Below, piece by piece: positions 35,969-44,883 of a stretch of 64,000 nt of DNA. Positions within the stretch are counted from its first letter, which is position 1. Each line of letters begins with the position of its first letter. The notes beneath the pieces were generated by a model. It had not been told where the DNA came from. It did not search any database and was given only the letters and a program-made list of their open reading frames with translations. The stretch is from Parapusillimonas sp013416435 (GTDB lineage Bacteria > Pseudomonadota > Gammaproteobacteria > Burkholderiales > Burkholderiaceae_B), in the NCBI RefSeq assembly GCF_052180245.1, contig NZ_CP197474.1, forward strand, positions 620,001-684,000, written 5' to 3'. A program made the translations under genes and the position numbers.

Positions 35969-37228
35969 ATGCCTTCTTCTTACATAGCGGTGATTGGCGG
36001 CGGTCCCGCCGGTCTCATGGCGGCCGAAACGCTGTCCCGGGCGGGTGCGCAAGTGCAGGTCTACGATGCGATGCCGTCCGTGGGCCGCAAGTTCCTGCTG
36101 GCGGGGCGCGGCGGGCTCAACCTGACCCACAGCGAACCGGCCGACAGGTTCGTGTCGCGCTATCGCGAACGGTCAAACGAGGTGGGCGGCTGGCTGCGGC
36201 AGTTCAATGCCGACGATCTGCGTGCCTGGGCGCATGAGTTGGGCGTGGAAACCTTCGTCGGATCCTCCGGCAGGGTGTTTCCCAGCGAGATGAAGGCGGC
36301 GCCCATGTTGCGTAAATGGCTGCATCGCTTGCGCGTGCAGGGTGTGGAAGTGCATGCCCGCCACGTCTGGAAAGGCTGGTCGGATAACGGGGGCATCCTG
36401 TTCGACACGCCGCAGGGGCCGATCGAATCGCGTCCCGATGCGGTGATCCTTGCGCTGGGCGGAGCCAGTTGGCCTCGCCTGGGCTCGGATGGCGCATGGC
36501 AGGGGCCGCTGGCGGCAAGGCGGGTGCGCATCGTGCCTTTGCGCCCCGCCAACTGCGGCTTTCTTGCCGGTTGGAGCCCATTGTTCCAGGAACGCCATGC
36601 GGGGCAGCCGCTCAAGTCCATCGCCATGGCTCCGCGCGGCGAGACGCCGATGCGGCGCGGAGAGTGCATGGTGACGTCGGACGGGCTGGAGGGCGGACTG
36701 GTGTACGCCTGGTCGGCGCAGCTGCGCGAAGCCCTGGAGCGCGAGGGCGAGGCCTGGCTGTGCATGGACCTCTTGCCCGACAGGGATCCGGACCAAGTAC
36801 TGGCCGAGGTTTCCAGGCCGCGCGGCTCGCGCTCATGGTCCAGCCACCTGGCGAGCCGCTTGGGGCTGCAGGGTGCGAAAGCCGGCCTGCTGCGTGAATG
36901 CCTGGACAAGTCGGCATACGGCAGCCCCAATGTTCTGGCTCGCGCGATCAAATGCCTGCCGCTGCGATTGACCGGCACGCGGCCGCTGGATGAGGCGATC
37001 AGCACGGCGGGCGGCGTGGCGTTCGATTCTTTGGATGCGGACCTGATGCTGCGTGACGTGCCCGGCGTGTTCTGCGCGGGCGAAATGCTGGATTGGGAGG
37101 CGCCCACCGGCGGTTATCTGCTGACCGCCTGCTTCGCCAGCGGGCACGCGGCGGCGCAGGGGGCCCTGCGATGGCTGGAAGCATCGCGAGGGGTCGGACC
37201 CCATGCGGGGTCCGACCCCAAACCCTGA
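35969..37228 (+). CDS. HI0933/TIGR03862-type NAD(P)/FAD flavoprotein; 3' end built from a repeat
   Basis: A 419-residue flavoprotein. The N terminus is a Rossmann FAD site, VIGGGPAGLMAAE, followed by the family hallmark GRKFLLAGRGGLNLTHSE; near the C terminus are AGEMLDWEAPTGGYLLTACFASG and a second FAD-contact region, both typical. These flavoproteins are widespread, with poorly defined function. The last 13 codons (from 37190) are read through a 30-bp palindromic repeat unit, giving the tail GVGPHAGSDPKP that is not part of the family. The original stop was probably nearer 37190, and the repeat extended the frame. Confidence 0.88.
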   Translation: MPSSYIAVIGGGPAGLMAAETLSRAGAQVQVYDAMPSVGRKFLLAGRGGLNLTHSEPADRFVSRYRERSNEVGGWLRQFNADDLRAWAHELGVETFVGSSGRVFPSEMKAAPMLRKWLHRLRVQGVEVHARHVWKGWSDNGGILFDTPQGPIESRPDAVILALGGASWPRLGSDGAWQGPLAARRVRIVPLRPANCGFLAGWSPLFQERHAGQPLKSIAMAPRGETPMRRGECMVTSDGLEGGLVYAWSAQLREALEREGEAWLCMDLLPDRDPDQVLAEVSRPRGSRSWSSHLASRLGLQGAKAGLLRECLDKSAYGSPNVLARAIKCLPLRLTGTRPLDEAISTAGGVAFDSLDADLMLRDVPGVFCAGEMLDWEAPTGGYLLTACFASGHAAAQGALRWLEASRGVGPHAGSDPKP

Positions 37229-37355
37229 TTCTGCAGGGTCAGACCCCGTCCGGGGTCTGACCCTTACTCGCCGCCGCCCGGGGTCAGACCCCGCATGGGG
37301 TCTGACACTCACCCGCAACCGCCCCGGGGTCAGACCCCGCATGGGGTCTGACCCC
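37190..37355. repeat. Palindromic repeat cluster 5 (four units, first inside a CDS)
   Basis: Units lie at 37190-37219 (TCGGA/TCCGA arms, spacer ATGC), 37235-37264 (spacer GTCC), 37280-37308 (last arm decayed to end in ACACT) and 37326-37355 (spacer GCAT). The first lies within the flavoprotein reading frame. The last ends 6 nt before the FUSC stop codon. The two genes converge. Confidence 0.94.
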
Positions 37356-37361
37356 CCTGCC

Positions 37362-38531
37362 TCAACGCCGCGCGCGCAGCTTCTTCTGCCGCCTCAGGAA
37401 ATAGGCTCTATCGTCCGCGCTGGAGAATATCAAGGCCAGCACGATGCCCAGCGCGGCGCCGACGATGGTGTCGATCACGCGTTCGACGGGCAGGTTGCTG
37501 TTGGCGGCGGGCGCCACCAAATGCGTCATCAGCAAGGCCATGGGCGTCACGGTGATCTGCCCCAGGGCGTAATTGAAGCCGATGATCAGTTCCGTGATGA
37601 ACTGGAAGAGCACGATGGCGGTGACCATCGTCCAGAACGAAGGATTCTGCGCCAGAATGGCCCACACGATACAGGCGCCGACCACGGTGCCCGCCATGCG
37701 CTGCAGTGACCGGTTCATGGTGATATGCAGATGTCCGCCCTGCATCACCGCCGTGGCGCCAATGGCGGCCCAGGCGGGATACTGCCAGCCGGCGGCATGG
37801 GTGACCAGGGCGGCGAGCGCGGCCCCGACGGTGATCCGGCATGCCGCGATCAATTGATGCCTGAATGGCGGTTTCCGCCCGGAGGGTGCGCCAGGCACGC
37901 TGACGTCCTGACTGCGCCAGCGATCGGTCAGCATGCAGACCAGCCATGCCAATGCGGCGCCCCAGATCGTGGCGAGGGTTCGAGCCGCTACCGTATGCAG
38001 CGAGTCGACGGGTCCCAGCACGGCGCCCACCGCGAACACGATGATGACCGCGCCCGGACCGCCCAGGCTCCAGTGGGAAACAGCGATCGTCGACGCTCCG
38101 GCGCACAGCGCCAGGACCAGCACCATCATGGCCGGGGTAGCGCCCGCATAGGAGATCAGTGATGGCAACAGGACGCCCAGCGTCAGCAGGATCCCGCAGA
38201 TGAAGACGATGCGCCGGCGGCGTTCGAACGAGGCATAGCGGCCGAACAGGGCGGCGAGGGCGCCTAAGGCGGGAAAGCCCACCAGCTCCGGCCAGGGCGA
38301 CACATGCATGCTGCCCAGCGCAAGCAAGACGGCCAGCGCCGCTTGCAAGCCGGCGATCATCGCATTTTGCAGGGACGGCGGCGCCGCCACCTTCATGCTT
38401 TCCTGCAGCTGCGCCAGAGACAGCAAATGCCTGGCTGAGCGCCTGCGTGAGTTCTTGACGCGCGCCCGCACCCGACGGCCGCCGCGCGCTGGCGCGGGCG
38501 ATGTGGACGCTGCGGGTTTGTGGTCGGGCAT
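37362..38531 (-). CDS. FUSC-family membrane protein (aromatic-acid exporter-like)
   Basis: A 389-residue inner-membrane protein. A basic N-terminal tail of about 55 residues (rich in Arg, Ala and Pro) precedes two sets of hydrophobic helices separated by a short cytoplasmic loop near 215. The second half contains YPAWAAIGATAVMQGGHLHITMNRSLQRMAGTVVGA, matching the fusaric-acid resistance/AaeB-like module in which R-x-x-GT-x-x-G is conserved. Such proteins export aromatic acids or related weak acids. It stands alone on the minus strand, with repeats at both its 3' and 5' sides, so it is probably monocistronic. Confidence 0.85.
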   Translation of the reverse strand: MPDHKPAASTSPAPARGGRRVRARVKNSRRRSARHLLSLAQLQESMKVAAPPSLQNAMIAGLQAALAVLLALGSMHVSPWPELVGFPALGALAALFGRYASFERRRRIVFICGILLTLGVLLPSLISYAGATPAMMVLVLALCAGASTIAVSHWSLGGPGAVIIVFAVGAVLGPVDSLHTVAARTLATIWGAALAWLVCMLTDRWRSQDVSVPGAPSGRKPPFRHQLIAACRITVGAALAALVTHAAGWQYPAWAAIGATAVMQGGHLHITMNRSLQRMAGTVVGACIVWAILAQNPSFWTMVTAIVLFQFITELIIGFNYALGQITVTPMALLMTHLVAPAANSNLPVERVIDTIVGAALGIVLALIFSSADDRAYFLRRQKKLRARR

Positions 38532-38562
38532 CCGAATAGTCTACGCCAAGTCCGATGACAAT

Positions 38563-38623
38563 GGGGTCAGACCCAAGCGGGTCTGACCCCTGCCGCTCCC
38601 AACCGCAGACCCGATCGGGTCTG
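38563..38623. repeat. Palindromic repeat cluster 6 (short variants)
   Basis: One 28-bp unit at 38563-38590 has both arms shortened by one C/G pair (GGGGTCAGACCC, AAGC, GGGTCTGACCCC). An 18-bp perfect palindrome, CAGACCCGATCGGGTCTG, follows at 38606-38623 and looks like two fused half arms. The site lies upstream of the FUSC gene and 38 nt after the end of the alcohol dehydrogenase gene. Confidence 0.85.
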
Positions 38624-38660
38624 ATTCCTCCTGCAACGCCCAGCGGGGAAGGACCGGCGT

Positions 38661-39716
38661 TTACTCGCTGGTCACGATGACCTTCAGCGCCTGCTCCCGC
38701 GAGGCGTTGCCGAACACCTCATAGGCCTTCATGAAGTCGTTGAAGGCGAATCGGTGGGTAATCAACTGTTCGGGCTGAAGCCTTCCGGACTCCACGGTCT
38801 TCAACAGCATGGGCGTGGTGTTGGTGTTGACCAGGCCGGTCGTGATGGTGATGTTCTGGATCCACAGCTTTTGCAATTCGAGACTCACGGCGCTGCCGTG
38901 TACGCCCACGTTGGCCAGGCGGCCGCCGGGACGCAGGATGCGCTGGCAGACGTCGAAGGTCTGCGGTATGCCTACGGCTTCGATCGCAACGTCGACGCCG
39001 TCCTTGGTTTCTTTCCTGATCGCCTCGGCCACGTCGCCGTGGCTGCTGTTGATGACCTGAGTCGCGCCGAACTTCTTGGCCAGGCCCAGACGGGCGTCGT
39101 CCACGTCGACCATGATCAGCTTGGACGGCGAATAGAACTGGGCCGTCAGCAGCGCGGCCATGCCCACGGGGCCGGCGCCGACGATGGCCACGGTGTCGCC
39201 GGGCTGCACCTGGCCGTACAGGACCCCGATTTCGAATCCGGTGGGCAGGATGTCGCTCAGCATGACCAGTGCTTCTTCGTCGCTGCCCGCCTTGATGGGA
39301 TACAGGCTGTTGTCCGCATGCGGGATGCGCACGTACTCGGCCTGGGTACCGTCGATGAGGTGGCCGAGGATCCAGCCGCCGTCTTCGCAATGCGAGTACA
39401 TCTGCTTCTTGCAATATTCGCACTTGCCGCAGGCGGTGATGCAGGAAATCAATACGCGGTCGCCGACTTTGAAACTGCTGACGGCGCTGCCGACCGCCTC
39501 CACCACGCCTACTCCTTCGTGACCGAGGACACGGCCGGCGGTGACGGCCGGCACGTCGCCTTTCAGGATATGCAGATCGGTACCGCAAATGGTGGTCTTG
39601 GTGATGCGGACAATGGCGTCCGTAGGTTGGCTGATCTTCGGTGCGGGAACGGTGGCGAAAGCCTTCCTGCCCGGAGCTTCATAGACGACGGCTTTCATTT
39701 GGGACGGCGTGGCCAT
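38661..39716 (-). CDS. Zinc-dependent alcohol dehydrogenase (MDR family)
   Basis: A 351-residue medium-chain dehydrogenase. Catalytic zinc ligands are Cys44 in TICGTDLH, His66-Glu67 in GHEG and probably Asp154. The structural zinc site Cys96, Cys99, Cys102 and Cys110 (CGKCEYC then HC) is complete. The NAD(P) loop is VGAGPVGMAA near 179-188. An AAGGAGGCAATC ribosome site precedes the ATG at 39716. The layout resembles bacterial alcohol or formaldehyde/threonine dehydrogenase-like MDR proteins. It is a single-gene unit divergent from the hydantoinase operon. The substrate is unknown. Confidence 0.92.
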   Translation of the reverse strand: MATPSQMKAVVYEAPGRKAFATVPAPKISQPTDAIVRITKTTICGTDLHILKGDVPAVTAGRVLGHEGVGVVEAVGSAVSSFKVGDRVLISCITACGKCEYCKKQMYSHCEDGGWILGHLIDGTQAEYVRIPHADNSLYPIKAGSDEEALVMLSDILPTGFEIGVLYGQVQPGDTVAIVGAGPVGMAALLTAQFYSPSKLIMVDVDDARLGLAKKFGATQVINSSHGDVAEAIRKETKDGVDVAIEAVGIPQTFDVCQRILRPGGRLANVGVHGSAVSLELQKLWIQNITITTGLVNTNTTPMLLKTVESGRLQPEQLITHRFAFNDFMKAYEVFGNASREQALKVIVTSE

Positions 39717-39817
39717 GATTGCCTCCTTGTATGCAAGGGATGAGAGAACGTGATCATTCACACCATGTTCTCACCCGGGCAGGACCTCGGCATTGATATT
39801 GCGCAAGCGGGGGAACG

Positions 39818-39874
39818 GGGGGTCTGACCCCTCCCACCTCATATACGGGGGTCTGACCCCTCCCACCTCATATA
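39818..39874. repeat. Cluster 7: 28-bp tandem direct repeat with half arms
   Basis: Two identical 28-nt copies at 39818-39845 and 39847-39874, separated by one C. Each begins with a single arm (GGGGGTCTGACCCC) and ends with TCCCACCTCATATA. The second copy runs into TATAAT (39871-39876), a consensus-like -10 hexamer 37 nt before the hydantoinase A start, although no clear -35 is seen. Confidence 0.85.
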
Positions 39875-39912
39875 ATGTCTGCCTTCAGGCATTCAGAGCA
39901 GGAGACCGGATT

Positions 39913-42027
39913 TTGGCGAAATGGGCGATAGGCATTGATATAGGCGGGACTTTCACGGATCTGGTCGCGATCGAGTACGAGACCGGCGCACTGCACAGTC
40001 TCAAGATACTTACCACGCATACGGATCCCGCTACCGCGGTGGTGCAAGGCGTGGGCCGCTTGATGCACGCGAACGGCATCGCGGCACAGGACGTCTTGAA
40101 CGTGACGCACGCCACCACCCTGTTCACGAACGCGCTCATCGAGCGCCGGGGCGCACGCACGGGCATGCTGGCGACGCAGGGCTTCAAGGACATCATCGAG
40201 ATGGGCAACGAGCGCAAGTACGATCTCTACGATCTGCGCCTGGACCGCATCGCACCTCTCGCGCCCCGGACATTGCGCGGCGAAGTGGCCGGCCGGCTGG
40301 ATGCCGAAGGCCGGGAGATCGAGCCCCTGGATATTGAACAGGCGCTGAAGGTCACCGGCGAACTGGTGGCCGACGGGGTGGTGTCGCTTGCCATCTGCTT
40401 GCTGCACGCCTACAAGTCCGACATCCACGAGCAACGCCTGAAAGCGGCCATCGAGCAAGCCCACCCCGGGCTGGCGCTGACGCTTTCGTCCGAGGTCGCG
40501 CCAGTGATTCGCGAGTACGAACGCATGTCCACCACTTTGGCCAATGCTTACATCAAGCCGATGGCCCAGGGGTATCTGGATACCCTTGCGCAGCGCCTGC
40601 GCGAGCTTGGCCTGCGCAGCGAGATCCTGATGATGCTTTCCAACGGGGGGCTGTCGCATCTGGAAGATGCCAAGGCCCACCCCATATCGCTGCTGGAGTC
40701 CGGACCCGCGGCGGGTGCCGTGTCGGCGGTGCATCACAGCCTGCGCGAGGGCAAGGACAACCTGCTTGCCTTCGACATGGGAGGCACTACGGCCAAGCTT
40801 TGCCTGATCGAGCATGGCCAGCCTTCGGTTACGTTCGGCTTCGAAGCGGCGCGCCAGAAGCGCTTTGCCGAGGGCAGCGGCATTCCCATCAGCATCACCA
40901 CGGTCGACCTGATAGAGATCGGCGCGGGAGGGGGCAGCATCGCCCATCAGGATGAGCTGGGGCTGCTCAAGGTCGGCCCGCAGAGCGCAGGCTCGGAGCC
41001 CGGGCCGGTGTGCTATGGGCGCGGCGGCGAAGAGCCCGCCGTGACCGATGCCAACCTGATCCTGGGCTATCTGAACGGCGGCTATTTCGCCGGCGGCACC
41101 CTGCCCATCGATATCGAAGCGGCGCGCGCAAGTTATGCGAAGCTGGGCGGGATGCTCGCGCGCCATCCCGATGACGTCGCCTGGGGCGTGCACGACATCG
41201 TTGCGGAAAACATGGCGGCGGCTGCACGCGTGCACGTTGCGGAGCGGGGCAAGGATCCGCGCAACTTCGTCCTCGTCGCGACGGGAGGAGGCGGTCCCCT
41301 GCATGCCTATTACGTCGCACGCAAGATAGGCGTCAAGACCATCATCTGCCCTCCGGACGCCGGCGTGGCATCCGCCTTCGGCCTGCTGGTGTCGTCGGCG
41401 CGAACGGATCGCTCCCGTACCGTCAGCTTCAAGCCCGCCACCGACGCGGTGCAGGAGCTCGAGGACATGTTCGCGGCGCTCGAACATGAAGTGACGGCCA
41501 ACCTCGAGACCTTGTCCGGCAGCTTCGGGCCATGCGTGTTGCGCCGGCGCGCGGACGGCAGATTCATCGGCCAGGGCTTCAACCTGACGGTCGATCTCCC
41601 GGATGGCCCATACGCCGGTGCCGCATCGGCGGAGCCGGATGCGGCAAGCTGGGCGGCCCGGCTCGAGCAGTCATTCCGAAAAGAGTATGAACGAAAGTTC
41701 GGACGCACGCCGCCCAGCGTGCCGGTGGAACTGGTGAACCTGAGGGTGACCGGCCTCTCCGCGCCGCGCCGGCAATTCGAGCCGGCCCAGCGGGACATGG
41801 CCGGCGCCGCGGCGCCCATTGCCACGCGCCCGGTGTATTTCAAGGAGGCGGGCGGCTTCGTCCAGACGCCGATCTATCGGCGTGAAACCCTGCCCGTCGG
41901 ATTCAGCGCGCAGGGACCGCTGCTGGTCGAAGAAGCCAGCACCACCCTGGTGGTGGGCCCCCTGGGGCACGCCACGGTGGCGCCGTCCGGCAGCCTGGTG
42001 GTCAGTATTGAGGACTTGCAATCATGA
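39913..42027 (+). CDS. Hydantoinase/oxoprolinase family protein, subunit A
   Basis: A 704-residue ATPase-like subunit. I chose TTG at 39913 because AGGAGA lies 10 nt upstream and the conserved N terminus MAKWAIGIDIGGTFTDLVAI begins there; the nearby ATG at 39921 is out of frame. Other motifs are HATTLFTNALIERRGA and FDMGGTTAKLCLI, both acidic-residue-containing phosphate loops of the HyuA/acetone carboxylase/5-oxoprolinase fold. It overlaps the B subunit by 4 nt. Together they carry out ATP-dependent ring opening of a hydantoin or 5-oxoproline-like compound, or carboxylation of a ketone; sequence alone cannot choose. Confidence 0.9.
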   Translation: MAKWAIGIDIGGTFTDLVAIEYETGALHSLKILTTHTDPATAVVQGVGRLMHANGIAAQDVLNVTHATTLFTNALIERRGARTGMLATQGFKDIIEMGNERKYDLYDLRLDRIAPLAPRTLRGEVAGRLDAEGREIEPLDIEQALKVTGELVADGVVSLAICLLHAYKSDIHEQRLKAAIEQAHPGLALTLSSEVAPVIREYERMSTTLANAYIKPMAQGYLDTLAQRLRELGLRSEILMMLSNGGLSHLEDAKAHPISLLESGPAAGAVSAVHHSLREGKDNLLAFDMGGTTAKLCLIEHGQPSVTFGFEAARQKRFAEGSGIPISITTVDLIEIGAGGGSIAHQDELGLLKVGPQSAGSEPGPVCYGRGGEEPAVTDANLILGYLNGGYFAGGTLPIDIEAARASYAKLGGMLARHPDDVAWGVHDIVAENMAAAARVHVAERGKDPRNFVLVATGGGGPLHAYYVARKIGVKTIICPPDAGVASAFGLLVSSARTDRSRTVSFKPATDAVQELEDMFAALEHEVTANLETLSGSFGPCVLRRRADGRFIGQGFNLTVDLPDGPYAGAASAEPDAASWAARLEQSFRKEYERKFGRTPPSVPVELVNLRVTGLSAPRRQFEPAQRDMAGAAAPIATRPVYFKEAGGFVQTPIYRRETLPVGFSAQGPLLVEEASTTLVVGPLGHATVAPSGSLVVSIEDLQS

Positions 42028-43640
42028 AAAATCCCATCGACCTGGCGTCCGACGCCATTTTTCTCGAAGTATTCTGGACCCGCATCCGCTCGATCGTTAC
42101 TGAAGCGGCCAAGGTGATCGTGCGCACATCGTTCTCGACGCTGTCCTCGGAGGCCAACGACTTCGCCGTTGTGCTGACCGATACGCGCGGTCAGACCCTG
42201 GCCGAGAATGCGGGCGCCATCCCGTCCTTTATCGGCACGTTGCCAAAGACCGTGCAGGCCACCGTGGCCAGCATAGGCATGGACGCCATGCGTCCGGGCG
42301 ACGTCTTCATCACGAACAATCCCTGGATAGGCACCGGCCACTTGAATGACGTCTGCCTGGTCAAGCCCATTTTCCATGGCGAACGCATCGTCGGCTTCGC
42401 CGCAACGACCGGGCACGTGCCCGACATCGGAGGCAAGATCCGCTCCGTCGATGCGCGCGAGCTGTTCGAAGAAGGCTTCCACATACCCATCATGCATTTC
42501 CTGCGCGAGGGCGAGGTCGACAACACCTTGCTGAGCCTGTTGCGCGCCAACGTGCGCACGCCGGACCTCACGGTGGGAGACATCTGGTGCCATGCGGGTG
42601 CGGCCGAACTCATTGCCCGGCGGGTGGACGACCTGTTGCGGGAATATGGGCTGCACGAGATCGACAGTCTGGCCGATGCCTTGTTCGACCGCAGCGAACA
42701 GGCCATGCGCAAGGCCATTTCCGCGCTGCCTGACGGCGAGTACCGCTACAGCATGGATACCGACGGCTTTGCCGAACCGTTCCATTTCAATGTGGCCGTC
42801 CGCATCGCCGGCAGCGAAATCGAATGCGATTTCGCCGGATCCTCGCCGCAGCAGCCCCGGGCCATCAATTGCGTTTTGGCTTACACCAACGCCATGGCCG
42901 TGTATGCGATAAAAAGCCTGCTGCTGCCTGACCTGCCCAATAACCATGGCCTGTTCCGTCCGCTGACGGTGACCGCCCCGCAAGGCTCGATCCTGAATCC
43001 CGTGTCGCCCGCGCCTGTGGGAGGCCGATCCTGCACCGGTCACTACGTCCCTACCGTGGTGTTTGGCGCGCTCTATTCCGTGCTGCCCGACCGGGTCATG
43101 GCAGGGGTAGGCTCGCCGGTGTGGATCACCAACATGAACGGCATCCGCGAGAACGGCAAGCCGTTCGCGACCGTGCTCTTCTACAACGGAGGGATGGGCG
43201 CGACGGCCGGCAAGGACGGCGCTTCGGTCATGTCTTGGCCCAGCAATATTTCCCCCACGCCCATCGAGATCGCCGAGCGCGACTCGCCGCTCCGGTTCCG
43301 CTATAAGCGCCTGTGTTCCGATTCCGGCGGAAAAGGCGAGTTCCGGGGCGGCTTGGGCGAAGAAATATGTTTCGTCAGCCGGCATACCGGCCCGTTATCC
43401 GTGGTCTTCCTGACCGAGCGCATCAAGGTGCCGGCTCCCGGCCTGGGCGGAGGCGGGGAGGGCGGCTGCGGCGCGGTGCTGATCAACGGCCGTCCGATCG
43501 ATTCGCGCGTGCCCCAAGTGCTGCAGCCGGGCGATGAGGTCACGCTCCGCACGCCGGGTGGCGGCGGCTTTGGGCCGGCCGGCAAACGAAGCAAGGCCGC
43601 TCAGGACCGTGATCGGGAATTGGGTTATGCCTCGGCGTGA
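42024..43640 (+). CDS. Hydantoinase/oxoprolinase family protein, subunit B
   Basis: A 538-residue HyuB-type subunit starting at the ATG that overlaps the A-subunit stop. Conserved text includes RTSFSTLSSEANDFAVVL, MRPGDVFITNNPWIGTGHLNDVCLVKPIF (His and Asn of the putative metal site), ATTGHVPDIGG, and the C-terminal LRTPGGGGFGP. Length and motifs are typical. The operon also holds a Bug receptor 145 nt downstream, so the heterocyclic or keto substrate is probably an organic anion taken up from outside. Confidence 0.92.
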   Translation: MKNPIDLASDAIFLEVFWTRIRSIVTEAAKVIVRTSFSTLSSEANDFAVVLTDTRGQTLAENAGAIPSFIGTLPKTVQATVASIGMDAMRPGDVFITNNPWIGTGHLNDVCLVKPIFHGERIVGFAATTGHVPDIGGKIRSVDARELFEEGFHIPIMHFLREGEVDNTLLSLLRANVRTPDLTVGDIWCHAGAAELIARRVDDLLREYGLHEIDSLADALFDRSEQAMRKAISALPDGEYRYSMDTDGFAEPFHFNVAVRIAGSEIECDFAGSSPQQPRAINCVLAYTNAMAVYAIKSLLLPDLPNNHGLFRPLTVTAPQGSILNPVSPAPVGGRSCTGHYVPTVVFGALYSVLPDRVMAGVGSPVWITNMNGIRENGKPFATVLFYNGGMGATAGKDGASVMSWPSNISPTPIEIAERDSPLRFRYKRLCSDSGGKGEFRGGLGEEICFVSRHTGPLSVVFLTERIKVPAPGLGGGGEGGCGAVLINGRPIDSRVPQVLQPGDEVTLRTPGGGGFGPAGKRSKAAQDRDRELGYASA

Positions 43641-43785
43641 TTAGGAACGGCTTATTGCCTGCGTATGGGTAATATGGATATGATCGATAGGTATTAGACA
43701 AAGCGCATTGCCGCTGCAATACTGCTTTCCCTCTTCTTCTGTAAGAATCCAGGCAGTTCGCCTGCCGATCATTGTGGTGTCCATC

Positions 43786-44751
43786 ATGTCTATCGCACGT
43801 TTCTTCACGGCCATGGCGCTTGCCGCCGGCATCGGTTTTGCGGCACCAGCCGCTGCAGCCGGGTTTCCCGACAAACCCGTCACCCTCGTGGTCGGGTTCT
43901 CTCCCGGCAGCAGCATCGATCTCGTGGCGCGTACCGTGGCCAAGAAGCTTTCCGAAAAAATCGGTCAGCCCGTTATCGTCGAGAACAAGTCGGGCGCGGG
44001 CGGCAACCTAGCGGCGGACTACGTGGCGCGGGGCAAGGCCGATGGCTATAACCTGCTGATTGTCGCCAACAGCATCGCCATCAGCCCCGCTTTGTACAAA
44101 GACCTGAAGTTCGACGTCAAAAAGGATCTGGCCGCGGTGGCCTATCTGGGAATCGGTCCCGTGATCCTGAAAGTGAGCAATGAACTGGGCGTTGACTCCC
44201 TGAAGGAACTCGTGGCCTACGCGAAAGCCAACCCCGGCAAGTTGAACTATGGCTCTTCGGGCGTGGGTGGCACCCCTCACATGGCGACGGTGCTGTTCAA
44301 TCAGGTTGCAGGCACCGAGATGGTGCATATTCCCTACAAGGGCGGCGCGGACGCGCTGGCGGCCTTGCTGGGCGGCCAGGTCGATCTGCTGATCAACCCT
44401 TTGCTGGGCGATACGGCGTCGGACCGGATCAAGTCGCTGGCCATTACCGGCGAAGCCCGTTCCGTGCTGGCACCCGACGTTCCCACATTCGGAGAACTCG
44501 GATACCCTGAATACGATGTGGGCGTCTACTATGGCGTCATGGCTCCGAAGGCCACTCCCAAGGATATCGTCGACAAGCTCAATGCCAGCTTCAATGAAAC
44601 CCTGGCCGATCCCGAGGTCGTCGAAGCCCTCAGCACCCGCAGCGGCATCGTGTTGAAGGCCGGCAGCGCGGACGACTTCCAGCGCTTCCTGGACAAGGAC
44701 ATCGAGCTCTGGCAGGAAGTCGTCGAGCGCAACAAGAACGTGTTGAACTGA
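43786..44751 (+). CDS. Bug/TctC-family receptor of the hydantoinase operon
   Basis: A 321-residue periplasmic receptor. The signal peptide runs from the ATG at 43786 (MSIARFFTAMALAAGIGF) to cleavage after PAAAA near residue 26. Mature-protein motifs are LVVGFSPGSSIDLVARTVA, which lacks the usual P-GG-P and has SPGSS instead, and IPYKGGADALAALLGGQVDLL. This divergent ligand loop suggests a ligand differing from the typical carboxylates. It follows the hydantoinase B gene by 145 nt and ends 5 nt before a repeat cluster. No adjacent tctAB genes. Confidence 0.92.
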   Translation: MSIARFFTAMALAAGIGFAAPAAAAGFPDKPVTLVVGFSPGSSIDLVARTVAKKLSEKIGQPVIVENKSGAGGNLAADYVARGKADGYNLLIVANSIAISPALYKDLKFDVKKDLAAVAYLGIGPVILKVSNELGVDSLKELVAYAKANPGKLNYGSSGVGGTPHMATVLFNQVAGTEMVHIPYKGGADALAALLGGQVDLLINPLLGDTASDRIKSLAITGEARSVLAPDVPTFGELGYPEYDVGVYYGVMAPKATPKDIVDKLNASFNETLADPEVVEALSTRSGIVLKAGSADDFQRFLDKDIELWQEVVERNKNVLN

Positions 44752-44756
44752 TTGCC

Positions 44757-44877
44757 AGGGTCAGTCCCCATACGGGGTCTGACCCTTCTTCTTTCTTCCG
44801 GGGTCAGACCCCCCATGGGGTCTGACCCCCTACGCCTTCCACTGACTGGGGTCAGACCCCGTATGGGGTCTGACCCC
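44757..44877. repeat. Palindromic repeat cluster 8 (three units)
   Basis: Units lie at 44757-44785 (one mismatch, spacer ATAC), 44800-44829 (spacer CCAT) and 44848-44877 (spacer GTAT). They fill the gap between the receptor gene and the converging DUF533 gene, starting 5 nt after one stop and ending 6 nt before the other. Confidence 0.94.
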
Positions 44878-44883
44878 TTCCCG

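Noticed and set aside
39868..41487. A 539-codon minus-strand frame opposite hydantoinase subunit A, and similar long antisense frames at 41874-43385 and 61682-63397
   Set aside because: The + strand genes have clear conserved motifs and ribosome sites; the antisense frames do not.
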